64,000 nt of DNA from JALYNX01 sp963780755. Lineage in GTDB: Bacteria; Actinomycetota; Acidimicrobiia; Spongiisociales; ZC4RG35. The position numbers and the translations under genes are program-made. Every line of letters begins with the position of its first letter. The stretch's first letter is position 1. This document shows, in pieces, positions 16,774 to 23,366 of the stretch. The DNA lies in assembly GCA_963780755.1 (NCBI GenBank), contig CAWACX010000002.1, positions 930,001 to 994,000 of the forward strand. The letters run 5' to 3'. The notes below the pieces were generated by a model. It made no database searches and was not told where the DNA came from. It saw only the letters and a program-made list of their open reading frames with translations.

Positions 16774-17694
16774 TCAGAAGTGCCAGGGGTAGGGGCTGAA
16801 GTCCGGTTCACGCCTCTCCAGGAACGCGTCGCGGCCCTCGCCTGCTTCCTCAGTCATGTAGCCCAGCCTGGTTGCCTCCCCGGCGAAGATCTGCTGGCCG
16901 ACCAGGCCATCGTCGATGAGGTTGAAGGCGAACTTGAGCATGCGCTGGGAGGTTGGGCTCTTCTTCGTGATCTCGATTCCCCACTCCACAGCCACCTTCT
17001 CCAACTCGGGATGTGAGACCACCGCATTGACCATCCCCATCTCCTGGGCCTCTCGTGCCGAGTAGCTACGCCCCAGGAAGAAAACCTCACGGGCCCGCTT
17101 CTGACCGATCTGTCGCGCCAGGTAGGCCGAGCCGTACCCGGCGTCGTAGGAGGCGACATCGGCGTCGGTCTGCTTGAAGATGGCGTGCTCCTCCGAGGCG
17201 ATGGTCAGATCGCAAACCACATGCAGGCTGTGACCGCCACCCACCGCCCAACCGGGCACGACAGCGATCACGACCTTGGGCATGAACCTGATGAGCCTCT
17301 GCACCTCGAGGATGTGCAAGCGGCCCACCCTCCCTGGGTCCACCGAGCTTGCTCCTTCGCCTTCGGCGTACTTGTACCCGTCCCGCCCACGAATCCGCTG
17401 GTCGCCGCCCGAGGAGAAGGCCCAGCCACCGTCTTTGGACGACGGCCCGTTGCCGGTCAGCAAGACACACCCGACGTCTGTGCTCTGTCGAGCGTGGTCC
17501 AGCGCGATGAAGAGCTCATCGACGGTCTGGGGCCGGAAGGCGTTTCGCACCTCCGGGCGATCGATCGCGACCCGAACCACACCGGCTTCTTTGGCGCGGT
17601 GATAGGTGACATCGGTAAATTCGAAGCCCGGGACTTGGTCCCAGACCGATGGATCGAATATCTCGGATACCACGGCAATGAGGATAAGAGGCAT
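16774..17694 (-). CDS. menB: 1,4-dihydroxy-2-naphthoyl-CoA synthase
   Basis: Crotonase-fold enzyme that closes the second ring in menaquinone synthesis. The 306-residue protein is very like actinobacterial MenB: FTDVTYHRAKEAGVVRVAIDRPEVRNAFRPQTVDEL, LTGNGPSSKDGGWAFSSGGDQRIRGRDGY, LHILEVQRLIRFMPKVVIAVVPGWAVGGGHSLHVVCDLTIAS, and the substrate-binding Tyr/Asp region KQTDADVASYDAGYGSAYLARQIGQKRA. The C-terminus FLERREPDFSPYPWHF is complete. The ATG at 17694 is used; a GTG about eight codons later is possible and would leave more room for a promoter. menE starts 9 bases away on the other strand, and menA follows 4 bases downstream. Confidence 0.94.
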   Translation of the reverse strand: MPLILIAVVSEIFDPSVWDQVPGFEFTDVTYHRAKEAGVVRVAIDRPEVRNAFRPQTVDELFIALDHARQSTDVGCVLLTGNGPSSKDGGWAFSSGGDQRIRGRDGYKYAEGEGASSVDPGRVGRLHILEVQRLIRFMPKVVIAVVPGWAVGGGHSLHVVCDLTIASEEHAIFKQTDADVASYDAGYGSAYLARQIGQKRAREVFFLGRSYSAREAQEMGMVNAVVSHPELEKVAVEWGIEITKKSPTSQRMLKFAFNLIDDGLVGQQIFAGEATRLGYMTEEAGEGRDAFLERREPDFSPYPWHF

Positions 17695-17703
17695 AACCGA
17701 GAA

Positions 17704-18900
17704 GTGATCGATTGGCTTTCGACGCAGGATCCCCGGCGGGTCTTCCTGGAGACGCCCACCGGGTCCTACACGTTCGGTGAGATGGTCGAGTCGATTCACT
17801 ATCGACCGGTCAACGGGGTAGAGGTTCTTCGCCCGCGTCTCGATGCCGGATCCGTGGTCGACGTGCTGGCGGTGATGGCTCGAGGCACGGCGGTCCTGAC
17901 CGGGCCCGATGCTGAGCCTCCCGAGACCAAGGAGCCAAACGGCGCGGCGACGGTGATCTTTACCTCTGGCACCACGGGAGGCCCCAAGGGCGTGCGCCTC
18001 ACCAGGGGGAACTGGGAGGCGGCAGCCCGAGCCTCGCAGCAATACCTCGGCAACGACTCTCGTGATGTCTGGCTTCTCACCATGGGGATGCACCGGGTGG
18101 GCGGCCTCGCGGTCGTGCTGCGCTCGGCTCTCTCCGGAGGGCGGGTCCGCATCCCCCCCAGAGTCGACGCAAAGGAGATCTCTGCTGCCCTCCGCAGCGG
18201 TGTCACCTTCGTTTCCTTGGTGCCAACGATGCTGCGTCGAATCCTGGAGTTTCATCCCGGTCCCTACTCCGGTGTGCGGACGGTCCTGGTCGGCGGAGGC
18301 CCGATCCCCGACGGTCTCATGGAGAGGGCCGCCCGCGCCGGGTTACCGGTCCTGGCCAGCTACGGGTTGACCGAGACCTGTGGCCAGGTCGCCACCGCGA
18401 GGCCGGGGTCCTCTGCCGAACGGAGTGTGCACCCGTTGCCGGGCGTCGAGTTGCGGACCGAGCGCGACGGTCGAATCGCGGTGAGGGGATTGATGGTCTC
18501 ACCCGGATATGTCGGGGAGGCAGACCGGGAGAGAGGCGAGTGGTTCATCACGGGTGATTTCGGCGAGATCCAGCCCAACGGCTCACTTCGGGTCCTGGGT
18601 CGGGCTGATGATGTGATCGTGAGCGGCGGTGAGAACATTGATCCGGCGGTGATCGAACAGGCAATCCTCGCCATCCCCGGTGTGGATCAGGCCCTGGTCT
18701 GTGGGGTTCCCAGTGAAGAGTGGGGGATGGAGGTGGCCTGCGCCTACGTCGGTGACCTCGGCATCGCTGCCGTCGAGGCCGCGCTCCGGAAGAGCCTCTC
18801 GGGCGCATTGATCCCGAAGCGTTGGTTGCGGACGGAAAGCATCCCGATGACCGATTTGGGCAAGCCCGATCGTGGCGAGGCGATCCGTTGGTTCAGCTGA
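17704..18900 (+). CDS. menE: o-Succinylbenzoate-CoA ligase
   Basis: ANL-superfamily acyl-CoA synthetase that activates o-succinylbenzoate for MenB. Core motifs are present: VIFTSGTTGGPKGVRLTRGNW (P-loop), LASYGLTETCGQVAT, FITGDFGEI, VLGRADDVIVSGGENIDPAVIEQAI (hinge and C-domain entry) and the catalytic Lys near PMTDLGKPDRGEAIRWF. At 398 residues it is a compact MenE. The GTG at 17704 begins VIDWLSTQDPRRVFLET and leaves only 9 bases to the menB start, so either both starts are further in or the two promoters overlap the genes. The 3' end overlaps an O-methyltransferase remnant by 8 bases on the other strand. Confidence 0.9.
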   Translation: MIDWLSTQDPRRVFLETPTGSYTFGEMVESIHYRPVNGVEVLRPRLDAGSVVDVLAVMARGTAVLTGPDAEPPETKEPNGAATVIFTSGTTGGPKGVRLTRGNWEAAARASQQYLGNDSRDVWLLTMGMHRVGGLAVVLRSALSGGRVRIPPRVDAKEISAALRSGVTFVSLVPTMLRRILEFHPGPYSGVRTVLVGGGPIPDGLMERAARAGLPVLASYGLTETCGQVATARPGSSAERSVHPLPGVELRTERDGRIAVRGLMVSPGYVGEADRERGEWFITGDFGEIQPNGSLRVLGRADDVIVSGGENIDPAVIEQAILAIPGVDQALVCGVPSEEWGMEVACAYVGDLGIAAVEAALRKSLSGALIPKRWLRTESIPMTDLGKPDRGEAIRWFS

Positions 18901-19093
18901 CCCGTCGGGCGATGAGCACGCCTTGGCGGAGTGGGACAGCGACACTCACAAACTCGGGGTCGGCTGCGATCATGCGGTTGAAGGCGTCGGTCCCGTGGCC
19001 CTTGTCGATCCAGCCCTCTCCCGTCCCGTAGACGTTGTCGGCAAGGACGAGCCCGCCGACGGCGATCAGCGGCTTGGCGATACGGAAGTAGTC
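18893..19093 (-). pseudogene. 3' remnant of a class I SAM-dependent O-methyltransferase
   Basis: On the minus strand an open frame from 19093 to the TGA at 18893-18895 reads 66 residues beginning DYFRIAKPLIAVGGLVLADNVY and ending AVPLRQGVLIARRVS. This is the last third of a family-3 (caffeoyl-CoA type) O-methyltransferase: the (D/E)YF-x-x-x-x-PL-x-x-GGL-x-x-(A)DN(V/T) strand-helix, then AFNRMIAADPEFVSVAVPL and a G-x-L-(I/L)-A-R-R end. There is no start or SAM-binding part. The remnant abuts and overlaps the 3' end of vapC, and no 5' half is visible beyond vapB. The toxin-antitoxin cassette or an associated deletion seems to have removed it. It is too short for the usual ORF cut-off in its own frame. 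Confidence 0.6.
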
Positions 19094-19494
19094 GGCAGGG
19101 GAACGGTGGGCAAATCCGTCTCAGAGAAGTCGTCACCGACGCAGAGCACCGAGGCCCCGGTGGTCGCGGCCAGCCCGTAGACGAAGCAGTCGCCGTAGTT
19201 GAGCCCGGCTTGGTGCCGCCCTTTTCCGTAGCGTCGCCATCCGTCCAATGCCGAATCGGCTGCTTCCCGATCGACAGTGATTACCTCAATCTGCCCGCCG
19301 CGAAGAAACCGCTCGACAACGGCTCCACCCACCGGGCCTAGCCGAGCTTCGAGCACAATGCCGAGCTCGACGAGCGTTGCCGCGGACATCAAGAGCCGAT
19401 CCGCGCCATCGATGGCTGCGGCGACAGCCCCACCTTCAGGCTCACCAGTCAGCATGGCGATCACCGCCGAGGTGTCCACCACGACATCTGCCAT
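19066..19494 (-). CDS. vapC: VapC-family PIN-domain toxin
   Basis: Type II toxin-antitoxin RNase of the PIN fold. The acidic catalytic residues are in place: VVVDTSAVIAML (Asp7), SAATLVELGIVLEARLG (Glu), HQAGLNYGDCFVYGLAATTG (Asp) and VGDDFSETDL (Asp). The length of 142 aa is slightly long: the last 11 residues (PLPTTSVSPSR) are read from DNA that in another frame encodes the O-methyltransferase remnant, so the tail was probably gained at the insertion junction. The ATG overlaps the vapB stop by one base (TGATG), giving coupled translation. VapC toxins cleave tRNA or rRNA; the target here is unknown. Confidence 0.9.
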   Translation of the reverse strand: MADVVVDTSAVIAMLTGEPEGGAVAAAIDGADRLLMSAATLVELGIVLEARLGPVGGAVVERFLRGGQIEVITVDREAADSALDGWRRYGKGRHQAGLNYGDCFVYGLAATTGASVLCVGDDFSETDLPTVPLPTTSVSPSR

Positions 19495-19736
19495 CAGGGG
19501 AGCCCATTTTCGTCATAGCCGACGATGTCATCTGCCTTGCGATCGTCGATGACCGGGTACGAGGTCACCTCGCTGATTAGTGAACGGAGCTTTACGCCTC
19601 TACCCGGCTTGCTTCGCACTCGCTCGAGTCGCTCACGGAGGGCGACGACGATGGCCTCGGTGATTGAATCGCCGGTCTCCTCAGCCAGCTCCCGGGCCAG
19701 CCGATCAGCCTCATCGTTCTTGATGCTGAGTACCAT
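19494..19736 (-). CDS. vapB: VapB-family antitoxin
   Basis: An 80-residue antitoxin of the VapB type similar to the Rv0623 group. The N-terminal VLSIKNDEADRLARELAEETGDSITEAIVVALRERLERV is a ribbon-helix-helix DNA-binding domain. The flexible C-terminal half, with SYPVIDDRKADDIVGYDENGLP, resembles toxin-wrapping segments. It is located directly upstream of vapC with a one-base overlap. A -10 TATACT (complement of 19745-19750) and a 20-bp imperfect palindrome (19764-19783) lie just upstream, as expected for autorepression by the VapBC complex. Confidence 0.88.
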   Translation of the reverse strand: MVLSIKNDEADRLARELAEETGDSITEAIVVALRERLERVRSKPGRGVKLRSLISEVTSYPVIDDRKADDIVGYDENGLP

Positions 19737-19744
19737 TTGCTGCC

Positions 19745-19783
19745 AGTATAGACAAGTAGCAACCTAGGTAGAATCCTGCCTAG
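19745..19783 (-). promoter_or_regulatory. vapBC promoter and palindromic operator
   Basis: The minus strand carries TATACT (complement of 19745-19750), 8 bases before the vapB ATG at 19736. Upstream lies the imperfect palindrome CTAGGTAGAATCCTGCCTAG (19764-19783): 16 of 20 positions are self-complementary, with arms CTAGG/CCTAG. It covers the -35 region and reaches into the stop codon of the upstream arfB gene. The position and symmetry fit an operator for the ribbon-helix-helix antitoxin. This is inferred from sequence only. Confidence 0.55.
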
Positions 19784-20190
19784 TCGTCGCCCGAAGGGCG
19801 CTGTCGCCCCCTCTTGACCTCGCTCCGGGCACGTTTTGCGGAGAGCCTCTCGGCATGCGCCTTCTTGCCCGGCTTGGTCTTCTTGCGCGGTTTCGCCTCG
19901 ATCAGTGCCGCCTCGAGTCGCTCAGTGAGGCGCTCTCGGGCTATCTCGCGGTTTCGCCACTGCGAGCGGGTATCGGTGGCGGTCACCTCGATCCTGGCGC
20001 CGAGGCGCCGGAGCAGCTTGTCTTGAACCGAGTCCGGGAACGAGGAGCCTTGGATCTCGAATCGAATGGTGACCGCGGTCTCGTTGCGGTTGGCGTGTTG
20101 CCCGCCCGGCCCGCCTGAGGTGTCGAAGCGCTCCTCGAGCTCGGACTCGGGGATCGGCCATCCGCCGACAGTGATCCCCTCGCCGATCAC
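19780..20190 (-). CDS. arfB: Peptidyl-tRNA hydrolase ArfB (class I release-factor-like ribosome rescue)
   Basis: A 136-residue protein with the release factor catalytic motif: FDTSGGPGGQHANRNETAVTIRF contains GGQ at about residues 29-31. Then follow DKLLRRLGARIEVTATDTRSQWRNREIARERLTERLEAAL and a Lys/Arg-rich tail (KPRKKTKPGKKAHAERLSAKRARSEVKRGRQ). The tail is the part that ArfB (YaeJ) threads into the empty mRNA channel of stalled ribosomes. No codon-recognition domains are present, so it is not RF1 or RF2. The ATG overlaps the ino1 stop (ATGA), which couples the two. The tail makes ArfB more likely than the related PrfH. Confidence 0.87.
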   Translation of the reverse strand: MIGEGITVGGWPIPESELEERFDTSGGPGGQHANRNETAVTIRFEIQGSSFPDSVQDKLLRRLGARIEVTATDTRSQWRNREIARERLTERLEAALIEAKPRKKTKPGKKAHAERLSAKRARSEVKRGRQRPSGDD

Positions 20191-21509
20191 ATCTCGGCGT
20201 AGTACTCGGTGCCGAGGTGGGTGATCAGATCCTCACCCATCATGTGGCGCAGGTTGTTCTTGAGCTTGGTGTGCTGGATGAACAGGTCGTTCTCCGGGTA
20301 CAGCCCGTCTCCGTGCTGTGGGCTTTTGAAGTAGAACGAGAGCCACTCCTGCACGCCGCTGAGCCCCGCTCTGGCGGCGAGGTCCATGAACAGCGCGAGG
20401 TCGAGGACGATGGGGGCGGCGAGTATCGAGTCCTTGCACAGGAAGTCGATCTTGATCTGCATTGGGTACCCGAGCCATCCGAAGATGTCGATGCTGTCCC
20501 AACCTTCCTTGTCGTCACCCTTTGGTGGGTAATAGTTGATCCGAACCTTGTGATAGAGGTCGCCGTAGAGCTCGGGATAGAGCTCGGGCTGAAGGATCTG
20601 CTCCAGGACGCCGAGCTTGGAGACCTCCTTGGAGCGGAAGCTGTCCGGGTCGTCCAGAACCTCGCCATCCCGATTGCCGAGGATGTTCGTGGAGAACCAA
20701 CCCTTTATCCCGAGCATCCGTGCCTTGAGCCCGGGGGCGACCATCGTCTTCATCAGCGTTTGCCCGGTCTTGAAGTCCTTGCCTGCGATCGGAACCCCCT
20801 CCTCCGCGGCGAGTTGGACCATCGCCGGGACGTCGACCGTGAGATTGGGTGCCCCGTTGGCGAACGGAACGCCCATCTTCAGCGCCGCATAGGCATAGAT
20901 CTGAGAGGGAGTGATCGTCGGGTCGCTCTCCTTGAGCCCCTTCACGAATGAATCGAGGTCGGCGTGCACCGCCGAGGGCTCGCGGTAGGCCTCGGTCGAT
21001 CCGCACCACACCATGACCAGGCGCTCCACCGACTTCTCGGCTCGGAAGCGATCGATGTCCTCCATCAGGCTCTCGGCGAGGTCCATGTAGTTGGTCCCCT
21101 CCTTCACCTGATCGACTCCGTCGAGGTTCTTCACCCAGTCCTCGGAGAACACTGCGCTGTATGGCTTGACCGAGCGCAGCTCGTCTCCGATGCCCTCGAT
21201 GTGCCGCGGGTCGAGCACGCCGGCCTTCATCGCTGAGGTGTAGGCATCGTCGGAGTAAGGGTCCCAGCCCCCGAACTCGAGGGCGTCGAGACCTGCGAGG
21301 GGGACGAAGTCCTTGATCAGCGGATTGCGTTGCTCGGTCCTGCGCCCGAGCCGGATGTGTGACAACTGGCTGAGAGAGCCAAAAGGTTGGGCGAATCCCT
21401 TTCGGGCCGAGAGCACCCCGGCGATGAAAGTGGTTGCAACCGCCCCCATGCCCGGAGTCAGGACCCCGAGTTTCCCGGTGGCAGGTGCGACTTGGGGTTT
21501 GTCTGTCAT
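20187..21509 (-). CDS. ino1: Inositol-3-phosphate synthase
   Basis: NAD-dependent myo-inositol-1-phosphate synthase. It converts glucose 6-phosphate to inositol 3-phosphate for phosphatidylinositol and, in Actinobacteria, mycothiol. It begins GKLGVLTPGMGAVATTFIAGV (dinucleotide-binding Gly motif). VMVWCGSTEAYREPSAVHADLDSF, FANGAPNLTVDVPAMVQLAAEEGVPIAGKDFKTGQTLMKTMVAPGLKARMLGIKGWFSTNILGNRDG and VRINYYPPKGDDKEGWDSIDIFGWLG cover the catalytic domain with its conserved Lys residues. The full length is 440 aa. A Shine-Dalgarno-like AGGAGG is read upstream of the ATG at 21509 (gaggaccg context). It is followed by arfB with a four-base overlap. The assignment is firm. Confidence 0.93.
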   Translation of the reverse strand: MTDKPQVAPATGKLGVLTPGMGAVATTFIAGVLSARKGFAQPFGSLSQLSHIRLGRRTEQRNPLIKDFVPLAGLDALEFGGWDPYSDDAYTSAMKAGVLDPRHIEGIGDELRSVKPYSAVFSEDWVKNLDGVDQVKEGTNYMDLAESLMEDIDRFRAEKSVERLVMVWCGSTEAYREPSAVHADLDSFVKGLKESDPTITPSQIYAYAALKMGVPFANGAPNLTVDVPAMVQLAAEEGVPIAGKDFKTGQTLMKTMVAPGLKARMLGIKGWFSTNILGNRDGEVLDDPDSFRSKEVSKLGVLEQILQPELYPELYGDLYHKVRINYYPPKGDDKEGWDSIDIFGWLGYPMQIKIDFLCKDSILAAPIVLDLALFMDLAARAGLSGVQEWLSFYFKSPQHGDGLYPENDLFIQHTKLKNNLRHMMGEDLITHLGTEYYAEM

Positions 21510-21577
21510 CGGTCCTCCTGAACGGAACGATAGAGGCGACTCGAGGGCGACCGGAACCCGGGCGTAGGCTCGGAGCC

Positions 21578-22030
21578 GTGGACATCACGCCTGATTCCGT
21601 GGGGCCGACGGTAGATGTTGCCCTCCTCGCTGACGCGGTACAGGCGGTTCGCGGCAAGCTCTATGTCCTCGGCGGAGGTTGGGACACCCTGTGGGTCAGG
21701 TCCTTCCCGTCTCGTCATCCCAGTCTCGCAATCGGGCTCCGGATCCGGGTGCCCTCATCATGGGGCGAGGAAGTGCTCAGAGTCTCGGTCGAGCTCCAGG
21801 ACGCCGATGGCGCCCCGATGCTGCCCCAGCCACTGGCGCACAGTGTTCGGCTGCCGACTTCGAGCAGCGGGACCACCGACTACGGGCTGATTCGCTCCTT
21901 CACCTTCAACAACCTCCTGTTCCAGTCGGAGGGCTCCTACTCCTTCGTCATCTCGGTCGATGACGAGCCGTTGTCGCGCCTCAGGTTCTCGGTCCGGGCC
22001 CGTCCCGGGGAGTCGGGGCCTGCTGTCTAG
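21578..22030 (+). CDS. DUF6941 family protein
   Basis: A 150-residue protein with the pattern VALLADAVQAVRGKLYVLGGGWDTLWV followed by beta-strand-rich sequence (LAIGLRIRVPSSWGEE, VSVELQDADGAPM, RSFTFNNLLFQSEGSYSFVISVDDEPL). I recognise this as the DUF6941 family, predicted immunoglobulin-like beta sandwich, without known function. There is no signal peptide, so it is presumably cytoplasmic. The GTG at 21578 is set by homology and by a -10 like TAGGCT (21565-21570) seven bases upstream, which suggests a leaderless mRNA. It is divergent from ino1. Confidence 0.72.
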   Translation: MDITPDSVGPTVDVALLADAVQAVRGKLYVLGGGWDTLWVRSFPSRHPSLAIGLRIRVPSSWGEEVLRVSVELQDADGAPMLPQPLAHSVRLPTSSSGTTDYGLIRSFTFNNLLFQSEGSYSFVISVDDEPLSRLRFSVRARPGESGPAV

Positions 22031-22134
22031 AGCAACCTCGTGTTTGCATAGCGCGACCAGTTTCGTAGCCTGACCGACTCCCCCGGGACACCAGGTACGT
22101 CCCGTTCGCTTCTTCTCACAATCGGAGGGATTCC

Positions 22135-22767
22135 TTGTCTTCGCTACAACATAGGTTTTCGCGCCCTTTCTGGGTCGCGGCAGCGGCTGTGCTGGCGGTC
22201 ACCAGCTTCTTCCCTGCTGCGACGGCTCAGGCCGCCGCCGAGCTTCCGTTCGAGATTCGGTTTCCTCAGGAGACTCAGGTGACGATCTTCTCGTCCACAT
22301 TCGGGGCCGGCCGCTCGGGTGGCCGCCGCCATCACGGAGTGGACTTGATGGCCCCCAAGATGACCCAGGTGTACGCGGCTGCCGACGGCGTCGTGGTGGA
22401 GATGGACACCAACGGGCTCTCGGGGAGATACATCGAGGTTCAACACGTCGACGGCTGGTCGACCCGTTACCTGCACCTGAACAACGACTCCCCGGGCACC
22501 GATGACGGCGACGCCGGCTGGGACCTGACCGTCGCTCCAGGGATCGCCGTGGGGTCAAAGGTCGAGGCGGGTCAACTCTTGGCCTGGGTCGGCGACTCGG
22601 GCAACGCAGAGTGGACTGGATCGCACACCCATTTCGAGATCGCATTCGAGGGCAAGGCGATCGATCCTTATCCGTACGTCAAGGACGCTTGGGAGCGCGA
22701 CGAGGCCCGTTACGAGGCCGACCTCTGGGACCTGCTCCACCCCTTAGAGCTGTATCGAATCGTCTAG
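22135..22767 (+). CDS. Secreted M23 family metallopeptidase
   Basis: A peptidoglycan endopeptidase-like protein of 210 aa. The signal peptide FWVAAAAVLAVTSFFPAATAQAAAE directs export. The LytM/M23 domain shows the zinc ligands HHGVDLMAP (first His and Asp) and SHTHFEIAF (HxH), plus the usual VYAAADGVVVEMD and IEVQHVDGWSTRYLHL strands. The C-terminal 35 residues are charged and unassigned. The TTG start at 22135 follows GGAGGG (22124-22129) at good distance, so translation here is SD-driven. It is expected to act in cell wall cleavage during growth or division. It is convergent with the next gene, with a 4-base overlap. Confidence 0.88.
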   Translation: MSSLQHRFSRPFWVAAAAVLAVTSFFPAATAQAAAELPFEIRFPQETQVTIFSSTFGAGRSGGRRHHGVDLMAPKMTQVYAAADGVVVEMDTNGLSGRYIEVQHVDGWSTRYLHLNNDSPGTDDGDAGWDLTVAPGIAVGSKVEAGQLLAWVGDSGNAEWTGSHTHFEIAFEGKAIDPYPYVKDAWERDEARYEADLWDLLHPLELYRIV

Positions 22768-23213
22768 CTGTTTGGCGTGATGGCCCGGGCATCGTCCAGC
22801 GCCGCCACCCTGACACCGAGCTCTTCATCTTTCGGGCTCACTCTTGCCACCTCGGGTGCCTCTACCGGTGGCGGGTCACCTTCGTAGACCCAGATCACCC
22901 GGTGGACTTTGGACCTGCCGACCGCCTCGGCCCAACCGCGTAGGACGTCGATCTCGGACTCGGCAAAGGAGCGCTCGCGGTCGTCGATGGCGGCCTCGGC
23001 GACCAGGACCGCGCAGAAGCAGTTGAGAGCAGCCGCCTCGACATGGCTGTCGTCCGAGACGTCGCCCAAGGCGACCTTGACCCCGCGTTCTCTCAGTGCC
23101 CACGCAGAATCAGGGTCGGACACGAAGGCGCGCACCTCCCGGTTCGGGCCGGCCAACGCCTGCAGGATCGCCGAGCCCTGCTCAGTGTCTGCCCCGACAA
23201 CAATCACCGGCAT
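22764..23213 (-). CDS. NAD(P)-binding Rossmann protein (NmrA-like fragment size)
   Basis: A small protein of 149 residues made of a Rossmann half. VIVVGADTEQGSAILQALAG is a GxxxxG dinucleotide loop typical of NmrA/atypical SDR proteins. Then come VRAFVSDPDSAWALRERGVKVALGDVSDD (second strand and adjacent acidic loop) and helix-strand pairs up to KVHRVIWVYEGDP. It lacks a YxxxK active site and a substrate domain, so it is more likely a sensor or regulator than an enzyme. The ATG at 23213 has a -10 like TATCTT (complement of 23220-23225) six bases upstream. It is divergent from sufB. The function is unknown. Confidence 0.72.
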   Translation of the reverse strand: MPVIVVGADTEQGSAILQALAGPNREVRAFVSDPDSAWALRERGVKVALGDVSDDSHVEAAALNCFCAVLVAEAAIDDRERSFAESEIDVLRGWAEAVGRSKVHRVIWVYEGDPPPVEAPEVARVSPKDEELGVRVAALDDARAITPNS

Positions 23214-23305
23214 CGGCCGAAGATAACCCGTGGCGGAACAAGGTCGGTTCCGACCGGGTTTCCGTTGGGTGGGCCGCGACCGCTTTCCCTGGCGTGGCAG
23301 CCCGG

Positions 23306-23330
23306 TACAATCCCACTATCGGGATAGTGG
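23306..23330 (+). promoter_or_regulatory. sufB promoter with overlapping 18-bp operator palindrome
   Basis: TACAAT (23306-23311) is a good -10 box 55 bases before the sufB ATG. Immediately after it lies CCACTATC-GG-GATAGTGG (23313-23330), whose 8-bp arms are perfect inverted repeats. A palindrome across the transcription start is the classic layout of a repressor operator. The arms carry ACTAT/ATAGT, also found in the palindrome between the SufR-like regulator and mrp (58728-58745). I infer control by an Fe-S sensing repressor. Confidence 0.6.
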
Positions 23331-23366
23331 AAATTCCCAAACTCGACAGATGAAGGTGATACCTCG

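Noticed and set aside
17185..17703. Upstream extension of menE across menB
   Set aside because: The extension reads the antisense of menB. MenE homology begins only after the GTG at 17704.
19780..20190. PrfH rather than ArfB identity for the release-factor-like gene
   Set aside because: The protein has a short GGQ domain and a long basic tail without other domains, which fits ArfB (YaeJ) and not the longer PrfH.
23313..23330. Palindrome before sufB as a terminator of the upstream gene
   Set aside because: The upstream gene is on the other strand and runs away, and the 2-base spacer is too short for an RNA hairpin loop. An operator is the better reading.
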